Origin: CAZVFH01 sp964626415
GTDB lineage: Bacteria; Patescibacteriota; UBA1384; XYA2-FULL-43-10; CAINNR01
DNA: 17,619 nucleotides
Reading direction: 5' to 3'
NCBI GenBank assembly: GCA_964626415.1
Contig: CAZVFH010000015.1
Span: forward strand, 1 to 17,619
Positions 1 through 8,067 of the stretch are shown here, piece by piece. The first letter of the stretch is position 1, and every line of letters begins with the position of its first letter. A program made the translations under genes and the position numbers. The notes under the pieces were generated by a model. That model did not search any database and was not told the origin of the DNA. It was given only the letters and a program-made list of their open reading frames with translations.

Positions 1-22
1 TGATAGTTTTTACTCCAATTTT

Positions 23-1819
23 TTACTCATTCCTCAAAACCTTAACAAAAATATCGCCTGGAACATTAACACGACCGAATTGACGCAGACGCTTTTTTCC
101 TTTTTTTTGCTTATCAAGTAGTTTGTTTTTTCTCGTAACATCGCCGCCGTATAATTTGGCGGTAACATCTTTGCGAAGAGGGGAGATGCGCTCCGAAGCA
201 ATTATTTGACCACCAATCATCGCCTGAATTTTTATTTCAAAATTCTGTCTGGGAATTAAATCTTTTAGTCGCTCAACAATCCGCCGCGCTTCCGACTGGG
301 CATTCGGCGCAAAAAAGATAAAGCTTAAAGCATCAACTTTTTCCTCGGCAATTGCAATATCAACTTTAGAAAGTTTTGCCGGTCGAAAATCCAATTGCTC
401 ATAATTCATCGAAGCATAACCGGAAGAGATCGATTTTAATTGATCATAAAAATTAACAATCAATTCCGATAGGGGAATTTGATATTTTAAAATTACCCTA
501 TTGTCATCGAGGTATTCTGTGTTTTCAAAAGTGGCTCGTTTTTTTTGGCACAAATCCATAATTTGCCCGATGTAATCTTTTGGGGTAACGATTTCAAGTG
601 TCGACCATGGTTCAAAAATTTCCTCAAAAGTATTTACCTCCGGCATCTCTGACGCTCTTTCGATTATTATTTCCTCACCATTTCTTTTTTTGATCCTATA
701 TTCAACTGTTGGCGTTGTGATAACAACATTAAGATCAAATTCGCGCTCCAATCGTTCTCTGACAATATCTAAATGAAGAAGACCGAGAAAGCCGCATTGA
801 AAACCAAAACCAAGCACCTCTGATCTTTCAGGCAGAAAAGTTAGTGACGCATCATTTAATTTTAATTTAAAAATTGCAACTTTTAGATCAGGATAATCAT
901 TGCTGTCGCCAGCATAAATTGAGGCAAAAACTAATGGTTTAACTTTTTTATAGCCAGAAAGAGGAACAAGAGCCGGACTTTTTTCAAGGGTAATCGTATC
1001 ACCAACGGCCGCCTGTGAAACATCTTTAAACCCAGTAACAACATAGCCAATTTCACCGGCAGAAAGAGACGGAATAGGGGAGCGGTCAGGGCGAAAAATT
1101 CCAACCTCCTCTGCCCTCCCCCGGCTTTTAGTTTGCATTAATAAAATCTCATTTCCAGCAGAAATTTCGCCGGAAAAAACCCTGATATATGCTACCACCC
1201 CGCGGAACGGATCATAAACAGAATCAAAAATTAACGATTTGAGGTTGTTGTCTTGATCAACTCTAGGGGAGGGGATACGATCAACAACGGCGTTTAAAAT
1301 TTCTTCGACACCTTTGCCGGTTTTTCCGGAGGCAAATATTATTTCTTCTTTTTTGCAGCCGAGAAGTTTGACAATTTCTTTTGCCACCTCCTGCGGTTTT
1401 GCCGCCGGCAAATCAATTTTATTCACAACAGGAATAATTGTCAGATCCTTTTCAATCGCCGCATAAAGAACCGACAGTGTTTGTGCCTCTATTCCCTGAG
1501 ACGCATCAACTAAAAGAACTGCACCTTCAACCGCCACCAGTGATCTTGAAACCTCGTAGGAAAAGTCAACGTGTCCTGGCGTGTCTATAAGATTTAATAT
1601 GTAGTCATGATAATTCATTCTTACGGGAGCAAGTTTTATAGTTATCCCTCGTTCTCGCTCCAAGTCCATCTGATCAAGCACTTGTTCTTTCATTTCCCGC
1701 TTTTCGACGGTATGAGTAAGTTCTAACATTCTGTCAGCCAAAGTTGATTTGCCGTGATCAATGTGAGCGATTATACAAAAATTACGGATATTTTCAATAT
1801 TTATTTTTTCTTTTTCCAT
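23..1819 (-). CDS. lepA: Elongation factor 4 (LepA), translational GTPase
   Basis: This 598-aa protein has the full length expected of LepA/EF4, a ribosome-associated GTPase that can back-translocate stalled ribosomes. The P-loop AHIDHGKST lies at about residues 18-26, the switch I sequence ERGITIK follows, then DTPGH (G3) and NKID (G4). The C-terminal half has the LepA-specific region ending in KKGKKRLRQFGRVNVPGD. The start is the only ATG ahead of the G domain. No Shine-Dalgarno precedes it, and a -10-like element sits about 6 nt upstream, so the mRNA may be leaderless. It is transcribed away from the small plus-strand gene that starts at 1927. Assignment is by motif and architecture. Confidence 0.97.
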   Translation of the reverse strand: MEKEKINIENIRNFCIIAHIDHGKSTLADRMLELTHTVEKREMKEQVLDQMDLERERGITIKLAPVRMNYHDYILNLIDTPGHVDFSYEVSRSLVAVEGAVLLVDASQGIEAQTLSVLYAAIEKDLTIIPVVNKIDLPAAKPQEVAKEIVKLLGCKKEEIIFASGKTGKGVEEILNAVVDRIPSPRVDQDNNLKSLIFDSVYDPFRGVVAYIRVFSGEISAGNEILLMQTKSRGRAEEVGIFRPDRSPIPSLSAGEIGYVVTGFKDVSQAAVGDTITLEKSPALVPLSGYKKVKPLVFASIYAGDSNDYPDLKVAIFKLKLNDASLTFLPERSEVLGFGFQCGFLGLLHLDIVRERLEREFDLNVVITTPTVEYRIKKRNGEEIIIERASEMPEVNTFEEIFEPWSTLEIVTPKDYIGQIMDLCQKKRATFENTEYLDDNRVILKYQIPLSELIVNFYDQLKSISSGYASMNYEQLDFRPAKLSKVDIAIAEEKVDALSFIFFAPNAQSEARRIVERLKDLIPRQNFEIKIQAMIGGQIIASERISPLRKDVTAKLYGGDVTRKNKLLDKQKKGKKRLRQFGRVNVPGDIFVKVLRNE

Positions 1820-1825
1820 AAAACA

Positions 1826-1854
1826 AATTTAGCAGATTGAAGCGATTTTTTCCA
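1826..1854 (-). promoter_or_regulatory. Candidate lepA promoter giving a near-leaderless transcript
   Basis: On the minus strand TGGAAA (1854-1849) and TAAATT (1831-1826) are 17 nt apart, with TGC just before the -10 (extended -10 pattern). Only 6 nt separate the -10 from the lepA ATG. Matches to consensus are partial (4/6 for the -35), so this is tentative. Confidence 0.35.
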
Positions 1855-1865
1855 GCAGTAAACCA

Positions 1866-1892
1866 TTGACAAAAAAAAATCTTTGTTATGAT
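1866..1892 (+). promoter_or_regulatory. Sigma70-type promoter of the small plus-strand gene
   Basis: A perfect TTGACA (1866-1871) is followed by TATGAT (1887-1892). The spacer is 15 nt, shorter than the optimum. It lies about 35 nt upstream of the ATG at 1927 and is the only clear plus-strand promoter in this intergenic region. Confidence 0.6.
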
Positions 1893-1911
1893 GTTTTAGA
1901 ATACCAATACC

Positions 1912-1920
1912 AAAGGAGGA
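1912..1920 (+). promoter_or_regulatory. Strong ribosome binding site fixing the start at 1927
   Basis: AAAGGAGGA lies 6 nt before ATG 1927. It decides the start of the small gene in one frame, while the longer open frame downstream (TTG 1952) has no RBS. This is the basis for proposing a frame change inside the gene. Confidence 0.75.
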
Positions 1921-1926
1921 GTGAGA

Positions 1927-2260
1927 ATGCTAGGGCTTTTCGAACGGATTTTTGGGGACATGGATAAACCTACCGGAACATTTCCTAATGGCATGGCAAT
2001 TATTAATTATTTACGAGAAAAACACCCCCAATCAATATTATCAGATTATTGCGACCGCTGATCCGACTAAGGGCGAAGAAAGATCACTTATTAATCCCGA
2101 CGAAATCGTTTTTATCGCTGAACAAGGCAGGACAGTGGCTATAATGTTCGATGTCGATGAAATATCACTCGAGATGATGGACAAATTTCCGCCAGAATAC
2201 TTACAGAAAATAATGACTGGTGAAGTATCTTTCTACGGAATCAAAAAAGTAGACCCATAA
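1927..2260 (+). CDS. Small unknown protein, split by a +1 frame change at CCC-C
   Basis: I do not recognise this family. The ATG at 1927 has a strong RBS and starts MLGLFERIFGDMDKPTG..., but that frame stops at TGA 2059-2061 after 44 codons. The +1 frame is open from 1952 to TAA 2258-2260 and holds the bulk of a plausible acidic, soluble protein (YYQIIATADP, EEISL-like segment, FPPEYLQKI). Joining the frames at codon 34 (CCC, 2026-2028) by skipping C2029 gives one protein of 110 aa with no membrane segment. The junction lies in a C5 run (2025-2029). Promoter, RBS and terminator all support a real gene. The break could be a sequencing error, a true frameshift mutation, or programmed +1 frameshifting on CCC-C. 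If not shifted, only a 44-aa peptide is made from this RBS. Confidence 0.6.
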
Positions 2261-2283
2261 TCCTCCCTTGAGGATTATTTTTT
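2258..2283 (+). terminator. Intrinsic terminator of the small plus-strand gene
   Basis: TAATCCTC (2258-2265) pairs perfectly with GAGGATTA (2270-2277) around a CCTT loop and is followed by a T6 run. The stop codon TAA forms part of the stem. On the minus strand there is no T tract after the stem, so it serves only the plus-strand gene. Confidence 0.85.
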
Positions 2284-2287
2284 ATGA

Positions 2288-3121
2288 TTATTTTCTTAGC
2301 TCTTTTAAAATTTTTAGAGAATCAATTTCATCCTCATTTTTCATTCCCGGGGTTTCGATTATGCCGGGAAGTTTTTTAAGTTTTGGGTGATTTACAATCC
2401 GCCGAAAAGCTCCTTTACCAATATAGCCCTCGCCAATGTCGGCGTGGCGATCGCGATTTGAAAAAAGAGGAACTGCTGAATCGTTTAAATGCAAACAAAC
2501 CAATTTTTCAAGTCCAATCAATTTGTCAAACTCCACTAGAGTTTTCTCAAGTCCTTTTTCTGTTGCGATATTGTAACCGGAACCAAAGGCGTGAGCGGTA
2601 TCAAGGGTAACTTTTAAGCGATCTGAATTTACTTTGTCTAGGATTTCTGCTAACTCTCCAAATTTGTCGCCGATAATGTCGCCGGCGCCAGCAGAATTTT
2701 CCAAAATCAAAAATGGTTTTTCTGTTGTTGCAAGAATTATTTTTATTGCGATTGCGATTTTATTAATTGCCTCCGATAGTTTTCGACCCTTCGTTGATCC
2801 GATGTGAAAATTTACACCGAGGGCTCCAATCAACTCGGCTTTTTTTATATCATCGGACAGTGATTTTATTGATGATTTGTAAAAAAATGGATTTTCCGAA
2901 GCCAAATTTATTAAGTATATGCTGTGAATTATTATCGGATTGATTTTGGATTTTTTATTAAGCGTGACAAATTTTTCAATTTCACTTTCTGAAATTGCAA
3001 CCGGATTCCAACGCTGGGGCGCATTAACAAATATTTGCATACATTCGCAACCCAATAAAGCGGCCCGATTTACCGCTTCGGAAAAAGGCACAGAAGTTGA
3101 AATGTGAGCACCAAGTCGCAT
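2288..3121 (-). CDS. nfo: Deoxyribonuclease IV (AP endonuclease, Nfo)
   Basis: This 277-aa protein is the length of bacterial endonuclease IV, which cleaves 5' of abasic sites in base excision repair using three zinc ions in a TIM barrel. It starts MRLGAHIS, typical of the family. Family metal-ligand motifs are visible in order: HIG (about residue 105), LENSAG, LDTAHAFGSGY, HLNDS, RHADIGEG and the terminal IIETPG. No Shine-Dalgarno precedes the ATG. It is separated from the upstream metallophosphoesterase gene by a palindromic AT-rich repeat of about 117 nt and is convergent with the small plus-strand gene. Function is well supported by motifs. Confidence 0.95.
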   Translation of the reverse strand: MRLGAHISTSVPFSEAVNRAALLGCECMQIFVNAPQRWNPVAISESEIEKFVTLNKKSKINPIIIHSIYLINLASENPFFYKSSIKSLSDDIKKAELIGALGVNFHIGSTKGRKLSEAINKIAIAIKIILATTEKPFLILENSAGAGDIIGDKFGELAEILDKVNSDRLKVTLDTAHAFGSGYNIATEKGLEKTLVEFDKLIGLEKLVCLHLNDSAVPLFSNRDRHADIGEGYIGKGAFRRIVNHPKLKKLPGIIETPGMKNEDEIDSLKILKELRK

Positions 3122-3122
3122 A

Positions 3123-3239
3123 CGCTCAAATTTAAAGATTAAAATGCAAAGATCAAAATAACAAATTAAAAAGATAAAATGTCTATGAAATTTTTGAATT
3201 TTGCATTGTCATTTTGCATTTTGATTTTTGATTTTTAAA
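3123..3239. repeat. AT-rich imperfect palindromic repeat between nfo and the phosphoesterase gene
   Basis: The whole intergenic stretch is a large imperfect inverted repeat. The left arm, TTTAAAGATTAAAATGCAAA and onward, mirrors the right arm ending ATTTTGATTTTTAAA. The word AAAATGCAAA or its complement recurs several times (around 3141, 3202 and 3215). No gene is visible. It resembles the small palindromic intergenic elements common in AT-rich CPR genomes, though I cannot verify copy number. Confidence 0.55.
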
Positions 3240-3977
3240 CTATGTTATTACTTTATCATACTTTCTCATATCAATAAATTTAACTTTCAAATTTTCAGTA
3301 TCGAGTTCTGCTGCCATCATATTTAAGCCGGCAGGAAGTTTTAGTATTTTCGTTTTGCCGATAAATCCCACGCCCCAAAAATGATGCTCGTGACCGGAAA
3401 TTTGAATTTTAGGTGCCGCTGACAATTTTAAATCAGAAGTTTTCTCCGACGTCCAATCAAACTTTTTTATGTTTTCAATATTTTTTGCTGGCATATGCGA
3501 AAGAAATATACTGTCTGACATCTCTTCATCGGAAATTTTTGGCGGGTATATGTTGTGTCCCCAAAGATCAGGGACTCCGCCCATTCCAATAATCTTTTCC
3601 CCCGCCTGCCAGGCCGCCATCGGCTTTGCCGAAGGCATGCCGGCGGGCATCGCTGGTCGCCCGCCCGAAGTCGCTACATCGTTGCGGACGGGCGAAGCAT
3701 CTGCGGGCAGACCTTTAAATTCCCTTAATTTTCCTTCGACCGAAAAATCATCAAATAAGTGATAAATTTCGCCCTGCTCATTATTGCCCGGTACAAAGAA
3801 AAAAGGCAACTTGTTGGCAATGGAAATAAATTTCTGGCAATATTCAATTTCTTCACCATTATTGGTAATATCACCGGCACATAGCATTAAATCAAATTTC
3901 TCTGCCGAAAGTAATTTTTCAAGCGCCGGCAAAAAGGAAATTCTGGCATGAAGATCAGATATGCAAAGTGCTTTCAT
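3240..3977 (-). CDS. Calcineurin-like metallophosphoesterase with an in-frame palindromic-element insertion
   Basis: The 245-aa protein carries the calcineurin-like phosphoesterase signature: SDLHA (D8, H10), CAGDIT (D36), PGNNE (63-67, a GNNE variant of GNHE), LSHMP (about 160) and SGHEHH (about 195-199). Such enzymes hydrolyse phosphate esters with two metal ions; the substrate cannot be read from sequence. Residues 91-126 form a Pro/Ala/Gly-rich block unlike the rest of the protein. It is encoded by GC-rich DNA and sits between FKGL and EKIIGMGG, which would join naturally in homologues. The start ATG overlaps the stop of the upstream gene in an ATGA, implying translational coupling at the end of the ftsH-murJ operon. 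Confidence 0.88.
   Translation of the reverse strand: MKALCISDLHARISFLPALEKLLSAEKFDLMLCAGDITNNGEEIEYCQKFISIANKLPFFFVPGNNEQGEIYHLFDDFSVEGKLREFKGLPADASPVRNDVATSGGRPAMPAGMPSAKPMAAWQAGEKIIGMGGVPDLWGHNIYPPKISDEEMSDSIFLSHMPAKNIENIKKFDWTSEKTSDLKLSAAPKIQISGHEHHFWGVGFIGKTKILKLPAGLNMMAAELDTENLKVKFIDMRKYDKVIT
3600..3713. mobile_element. GC-rich palindromic element inserted in frame in the phosphoesterase gene
   Basis: About 114 nt of strongly GC-rich sequence interrupt an AT-rich gene. They contain nested inverted repeats: GGTC+GCCCGC (3655-3664) against GCGGGC+GACC (3703-3713, one bulged base); CGCCCG (3662-3667) against CGGGCG (3689-3694); and the small hairpins GCCT/AGGC, CGGC/GCCG and ATGCC/GGCAT. 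The frame stays open and adds about 36-38 residues. The situation parallels Rickettsia palindromic elements inside genes. The exact borders are inferred. Confidence 0.7.
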
Positions 3978-4615
3978 TTTAGACTTTTAATTACTCGAAA
4001 TTCGATTCGATCTTTTTTGGTTGAAATATTTTTGGCAATAAAACCACTCGACTCCAGATTTTGGTTCAGGTTTTGATTGATAGTTTCTTCGATTTTGTTT
4101 TTTGTTTCGCCAAAAACAACAATATTTTCTGTAGCTTTAGGTGAAACCAAAAAAATAAATTTATTTCCGACAGCTGAGTATTCAAGCTTAACTCTTATTG
4201 GCCAAAAAATAATGCTATTTTTTATTTTCCCGACAAGCCATAAAGAGTCCTTGTCAATTTCATAGCGGCAATTTGCGAGTGGAAAATCAGCCGAATCAAC
4301 ACCGGAAGCGGAAACGAATTGATTGGAATCAAAAACTATTGTTGTTTCACCTGGTGTCGAGATATTTTTTAATCGATCAGCAAAATTATCAACTGCTGTC
4401 TCTTCGCCAAAATTTTCAAGACCCAAATCTACATTTTCTCGTTTGAGTTGAAGAGCGCCATAAACCAAAAAAGCGAAAATCAATGCAAAAATTAAAACGG
4501 AAAAAAACCAAAAAATGCTGAATTTCGATCTTTTATTATCGAGCTCAGAAAAAAAATCATCAGATTTTTTTTCTTTTAAAGAAACCCCGTCAATTTTTTT
4601 TGGTCTTTTCGTCAT
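3974..4615 (-). CDS. Single-pass membrane protein of unknown function
   Basis: This 213-aa protein has a charged cytoplasmic N-terminus (about 30 residues), one transmembrane helix (FWFFSVLIFALIFAFLVYGA, about 35-54) and an outer domain of about 150 residues. I do not recognise the family. The outer domain has alternating beta-type segments (LWLVGKIKNSIIFWPIRVKL) and ends in an Asn/Gln/Lys-rich helix; a loose likeness to small membrane-anchored LptC/YpmS-type proteins is only an impression. It overlaps murJ by 26 nt at its start and the phosphoesterase gene by 4 nt (ATGA) at its end, so it is translated as part of this operon. An envelope role linked to MurJ is plausible but unproven. Confidence 0.8.
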   Translation of the reverse strand: MTKRPKKIDGVSLKEKKSDDFFSELDNKRSKFSIFWFFSVLIFALIFAFLVYGALQLKRENVDLGLENFGEETAVDNFADRLKNISTPGETTIVFDSNQFVSASGVDSADFPLANCRYEIDKDSLWLVGKIKNSIIFWPIRVKLEYSAVGNKFIFLVSPKATENIVVFGETKNKIEETINQNLNQNLESSGFIAKNISTKKDRIEFRVIKSLK

Positions 4616-6176
4616 TAACTCTTCTCCTTGTCGCCCAATTAAGCTCTTCGGAATTCAATAGATAGGTTATTGTCAAATATACTATCACTCCGACAAAAGT
4701 TGCCAAAAACGATTGGGCCAGTACCCCCAAAAATCTTTGCATATCAACCAGATTATAAAAATAATGAGCACTTGCCCTGACAGCAAGTGCCATTAAAAAT
4801 GAAGAAAAAACTATTTTTGCCAAAGAAAGAAAGGTTTCTATGTTAAAAATATTTTTCGTTGATCTATTTAAAAAAGCAAAAAGTAAAAGCAGATTGATAT
4901 AGCTTCCTAGCGAAAATGCCGCGGCTAGTCCAGCAACTCCCATTTTTTTGGAAAGTGGATAGGCAACAATAACACCAACAGTAATTGATATAACAGAGAG
5001 GATTGTCGGCGTTTTTGTGTCATGCTTGGCATAAAATGCTTTGGAGAAAAGCGGGATAAGTCCTTGTGCAATCAATGAGACCGAAAACCAGCCCAAAGTT
5101 AGCGCTGCCATTTTAGTATCTTGCCAGCCAAATTTTCCGCTTCCCAAAATTAAACGGATAATTTGAGCCCGGAGTAAAATAAAAATTACTGTCGACGGAG
5201 CAAGAAGATAAAATATCACTCTGGCTGATCGTGAAATGTAGGACGAAAATGTTTCATGATCTCCGGTTGAAAATTTATGAGCAAGTGTCGGAAAAATTGC
5301 GGTCGAGAAAGAAGTGGCAAAAACAACTGTTGGCATTGTTTGAATGTTGTTTGCCAGATTAAAAACTGCAATTGATCCGACGGCAAGTGCCGAACTGATG
5401 GCGGTATATATTACAAGCATAATATTGCTTGCACCCATTCCAATCGCACGAGGTATCATCAATTTAAGAACTTTAAGAACGCTGGGCATTTTAAGGTCAA
5501 AAATGACTTTCGGAGTAAATCCCAAGTTTATCGCCGTCGGAAACTGAACTAACATGTGCAGGAATGATCCAAATACTACAGAATATACCACTCCAGAAAT
5601 ACCAAATTTCGGTGCAAGAAATATGGCGCCAAAAATTATTGAAAGATTGTAAACAAGGGGAGCAAACGAGTAAGCAACAAATCGCTTATATGAATTAAGA
5701 ACCCCGCCAAGAAAGTAGGAGACGGAGAAAAATATCGGGGTTAGCATCAAAATTCGAGTCAATTTTATCGTTAAGGAAAGTCGCTCGGCAGAAAACTTTG
5801 GGACAATTAACGGTGAAATTAGAGGCATAAATATGTAACCAATGACGGCAAGAAAGACTAAAACAACAACTGAAATTGAGATCAGAGAATTTGTTAAATG
5901 CCAAGCATCCTTTTCTTCATTATTTGATACATGTGATGTAAAAACCGGAATAAAAGCGGCTGAAATTGCACCAAAAATTAAAATATTAAAAATTAGATCC
6001 GGTATTCGGAAAGCAGCATAGTAGATATCAAGATCATAAGTTGAAACATTGCGCGCAAGAAAGTGGTCGCGAAATAATCCTAGAACATTAGAAAGAGTAG
6101 TGGATAAAATTAAAATTCCTGAAGCAAAAAGAACAGAGTTCTCCCGATGAATAAAACTTTTTACCTTCCTCCACAT
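4590..6176 (-). CDS. murJ: Lipid II flippase MurJ (MVF family)
   Basis: The 528-aa polytopic protein matches MurJ, which moves lipid II across the cytoplasmic membrane for peptidoglycan synthesis. The N-terminal region has family features: TLSNVLGLFRDHFLA, then DIYYAAFRIPDLIFN and AFIPVF in the first membrane segments. Many hydrophobic helices follow, in keeping with the 14-helix fold, including FNLANNIQTMP and GLIPLFSKAFYAKHDTKTP, typical of the family. The start is 5 nt after the ftsH stop, with GAGGG as a probable RBS inside the ftsH end. Its 3' end overlaps the next gene by 26 nt. The link to FtsH, a membrane protein and a phosphoesterase suggests one envelope operon. Confidence 0.95.
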   Translation of the reverse strand: MWRKVKSFIHRENSVLFASGILILSTTLSNVLGLFRDHFLARNVSTYDLDIYYAAFRIPDLIFNILIFGAISAAFIPVFTSHVSNNEEKDAWHLTNSLISISVVVLVFLAVIGYIFMPLISPLIVPKFSAERLSLTIKLTRILMLTPIFFSVSYFLGGVLNSYKRFVAYSFAPLVYNLSIIFGAIFLAPKFGISGVVYSVVFGSFLHMLVQFPTAINLGFTPKVIFDLKMPSVLKVLKLMIPRAIGMGASNIMLVIYTAISSALAVGSIAVFNLANNIQTMPTVVFATSFSTAIFPTLAHKFSTGDHETFSSYISRSARVIFYLLAPSTVIFILLRAQIIRLILGSGKFGWQDTKMAALTLGWFSVSLIAQGLIPLFSKAFYAKHDTKTPTILSVISITVGVIVAYPLSKKMGVAGLAAAFSLGSYINLLLLFAFLNRSTKNIFNIETFLSLAKIVFSSFLMALAVRASAHYFYNLVDMQRFLGVLAQSFLATFVGVIVYLTITYLLNSEELNWATRRRVNDEKTKKN

Positions 6177-6181
6177 ATAAG

Positions 6182-8005
6182 TTAGCCCTCACTAATATTT
6201 TTATCTTTTGTTTTTGGAAAATATTTAATGAATTCGTCTTCAGAGACAACCTCTTTCTTTAATAAATCAGAAGAAAGTTGTTTAAGAATTTTTTCATTTT
6301 TTTTGATTGTTTTCTTTGCCAGTTCGTATGATTTTGAGATGATTCCGGCGACTTCAGCATCAATCTTTGCTGCAATTTCATCAGAATAGTTTTTTGATTC
6401 GGAAATTTCTCGCCCAAGAAATATTAACTCATCCTTGTCGCCATAAGTCTGCGGACCAAGCGCCTCACTCATGCCGTAATCACAGACCATTTTTCTTGCC
6501 AATTTTGTCGCTCGCTGTAAATCATTTTGAGCGCCAGTGGTAATCTCGTTAAAAGCAATCTCCTCCGCCGCCCTACCGGCCAAAAGTGCTGCTAAATCAT
6601 CCATAAATTTTGATTTTGTCAAAAGTCGTCGGTCTTCTTTCGGCAAGTTCCAAGTGTAGCCAAGAGCCATACCACGAGAAACAACAGAAATTTTGTGCAC
6701 CGGATCCGAATTTGGAAGAACATGAGAAACAATTGCGTGACCTGACTCATGAATCGCCGTAATATTTTTTTCTTCCTGTGAAAGAATTCTCGATCTTCGC
6801 TCCGGTCCCATCATTACCTTTTCAATTGCTTCATCTAAATCAAGCTGAGAAATATCTTTTTTGTTTTTTCGCGCCGCAAGAATCGCCGCCTCATTCATAA
6901 GATTACGTAAATCAGCACCGGAAAAACCAGTTGTTTGGCGAGCAATTTGCCCAAGATCGGAAGCAGGGGAGAGGGGCTTGCCTTTGGAGTGAACTTTTAA
7001 AATTTCTTCTCGCTCTTTTTTATCCGGAAGATCAATAGAAATTTGACGATCAAAGCGACCTGGTCGGAGAAGCGCAACATCTAAAATATCCGGTCGATTA
7101 GTTGCCGCAATCACAATAACATTTGAATCAGTGTCAAAACCATCCATCTCAACCAAAATTTGATTTAATGTCTGTTCACGCTCGTCGTGGCTACCACCAA
7201 GCCCGGCGCCTCGCTGACGACCAATAGCATCGAGCTCATCGATAAAAATGATGGAAGGGGAATTTCGCTTGGCTTTAACAAATAGATCACGAACACGAGA
7301 AGCACCGACACCAACAAACATTTCAACAAATTCAGATGCAGAAATGATAAAAAAGGGGACACTGGCCTCGCCGGCAACTGCTTTTGCCAGCATTGTTTTT
7401 CCCGTACCCGGAGGTCCAATCAAAAGAACACCGTGGGGAATTTCGGCACCAAGCTTTTTGAATTTTGCCGGAGAACGCAAAAATTCAACAACTTCAGATA
7501 GCTCCTGCTTTGGTTCGACAAGTCCGGCAACATCATCAAATTTAACTTTTGTCTCACCGACAACTTTTGCTTGCGATTTTCCGAAACTCATTGCTTTAGT
7601 GTTTGCACCTTGCGCTGAGCGAAACATGAACCAGATAAATGCGCCAATTAAAAGCACAGGGATTATTCCTGACAAAATTGATACCCACGCGCCAGATCCG
7701 GCGGTATTAGTGACAGAAATTGCGACTTTATCCGGAGTGATTCCATAATCCTTAAGTTCGGCACTGCTTTCCTTTGTTGCCTGTTCCTTTGAACCATCTT
7801 GAAGTTCAGCTGTGACTTGGTCGTCTTTGATCGAGATGTTTTTAACTTTTCCACTGGAAACATCGGAAACAATATCAGAGATTGAAACATTTTTCGTTTT
7901 ATTTTCAGTCGGAAAAAAATAGCCGGAGACCACAACCCCGATAATAAATATAATGACTAGATAAAGCCAAACACGACTTGAATTTATTGGTTTTTTATCT
8001 TTCAT
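6182..8005 (-). CDS. ftsH: ATP-dependent zinc metalloprotease FtsH
   Basis: This 607-aa membrane-anchored AAA+ protease degrades damaged membrane proteins and regulators. Order: TM helix at about 12-30, a periplasmic domain of about 70 residues, a second TM at about 108-128, AAA Walker A GPPGTGKT (about 197-204), Walker B IIFIDE (about 252-257), the second region of homology with NRPDILDVALLRPGRFDR, then the zinc site HESGH (about 419-423) with the third ligand Asp in AQNDLQRAT (about 495). All catalytic elements are present. The start ATG has no clear Shine-Dalgarno and follows a good promoter by about 35 nt. It heads the operon with murJ. Confidence 0.97.
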   Translation of the reverse strand: MKDKKPINSSRVWLYLVIIFIIGVVVSGYFFPTENKTKNVSISDIVSDVSSGKVKNISIKDDQVTAELQDGSKEQATKESSAELKDYGITPDKVAISVTNTAGSGAWVSILSGIIPVLLIGAFIWFMFRSAQGANTKAMSFGKSQAKVVGETKVKFDDVAGLVEPKQELSEVVEFLRSPAKFKKLGAEIPHGVLLIGPPGTGKTMLAKAVAGEASVPFFIISASEFVEMFVGVGASRVRDLFVKAKRNSPSIIFIDELDAIGRQRGAGLGGSHDEREQTLNQILVEMDGFDTDSNVIVIAATNRPDILDVALLRPGRFDRQISIDLPDKKEREEILKVHSKGKPLSPASDLGQIARQTTGFSGADLRNLMNEAAILAARKNKKDISQLDLDEAIEKVMMGPERRSRILSQEEKNITAIHESGHAIVSHVLPNSDPVHKISVVSRGMALGYTWNLPKEDRRLLTKSKFMDDLAALLAGRAAEEIAFNEITTGAQNDLQRATKLARKMVCDYGMSEALGPQTYGDKDELIFLGREISESKNYSDEIAAKIDAEVAGIISKSYELAKKTIKKNEKILKQLSSDLLKKEVVSEDEFIKYFPKTKDKNISEG

Positions 8006-8038
8006 CTGAACAATTTAAAGATATTTTTAGATATTCTA

Positions 8039-8067
8039 ATTTTAACGCTTTTTTATAACTCTTTCAA
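8039..8067 (-). promoter_or_regulatory. Sigma70-type promoter of the ftsH-murJ operon
   Basis: On the minus strand TTGAAA (8067-8062) is followed after exactly 17 nt by TAAAAT (8044-8039), leaving a leader of about 27 nt before the ftsH ATG. Confidence 0.7.

Noticed and set aside
3974..3977. TGA recoded as Gly or Trp, as in some CPR or mycoplasma lineages
   Set aside because: TGA ends the 213-aa gene in an ATGA overlap with the next start, and genes use TGG for Trp with no internal TGA.
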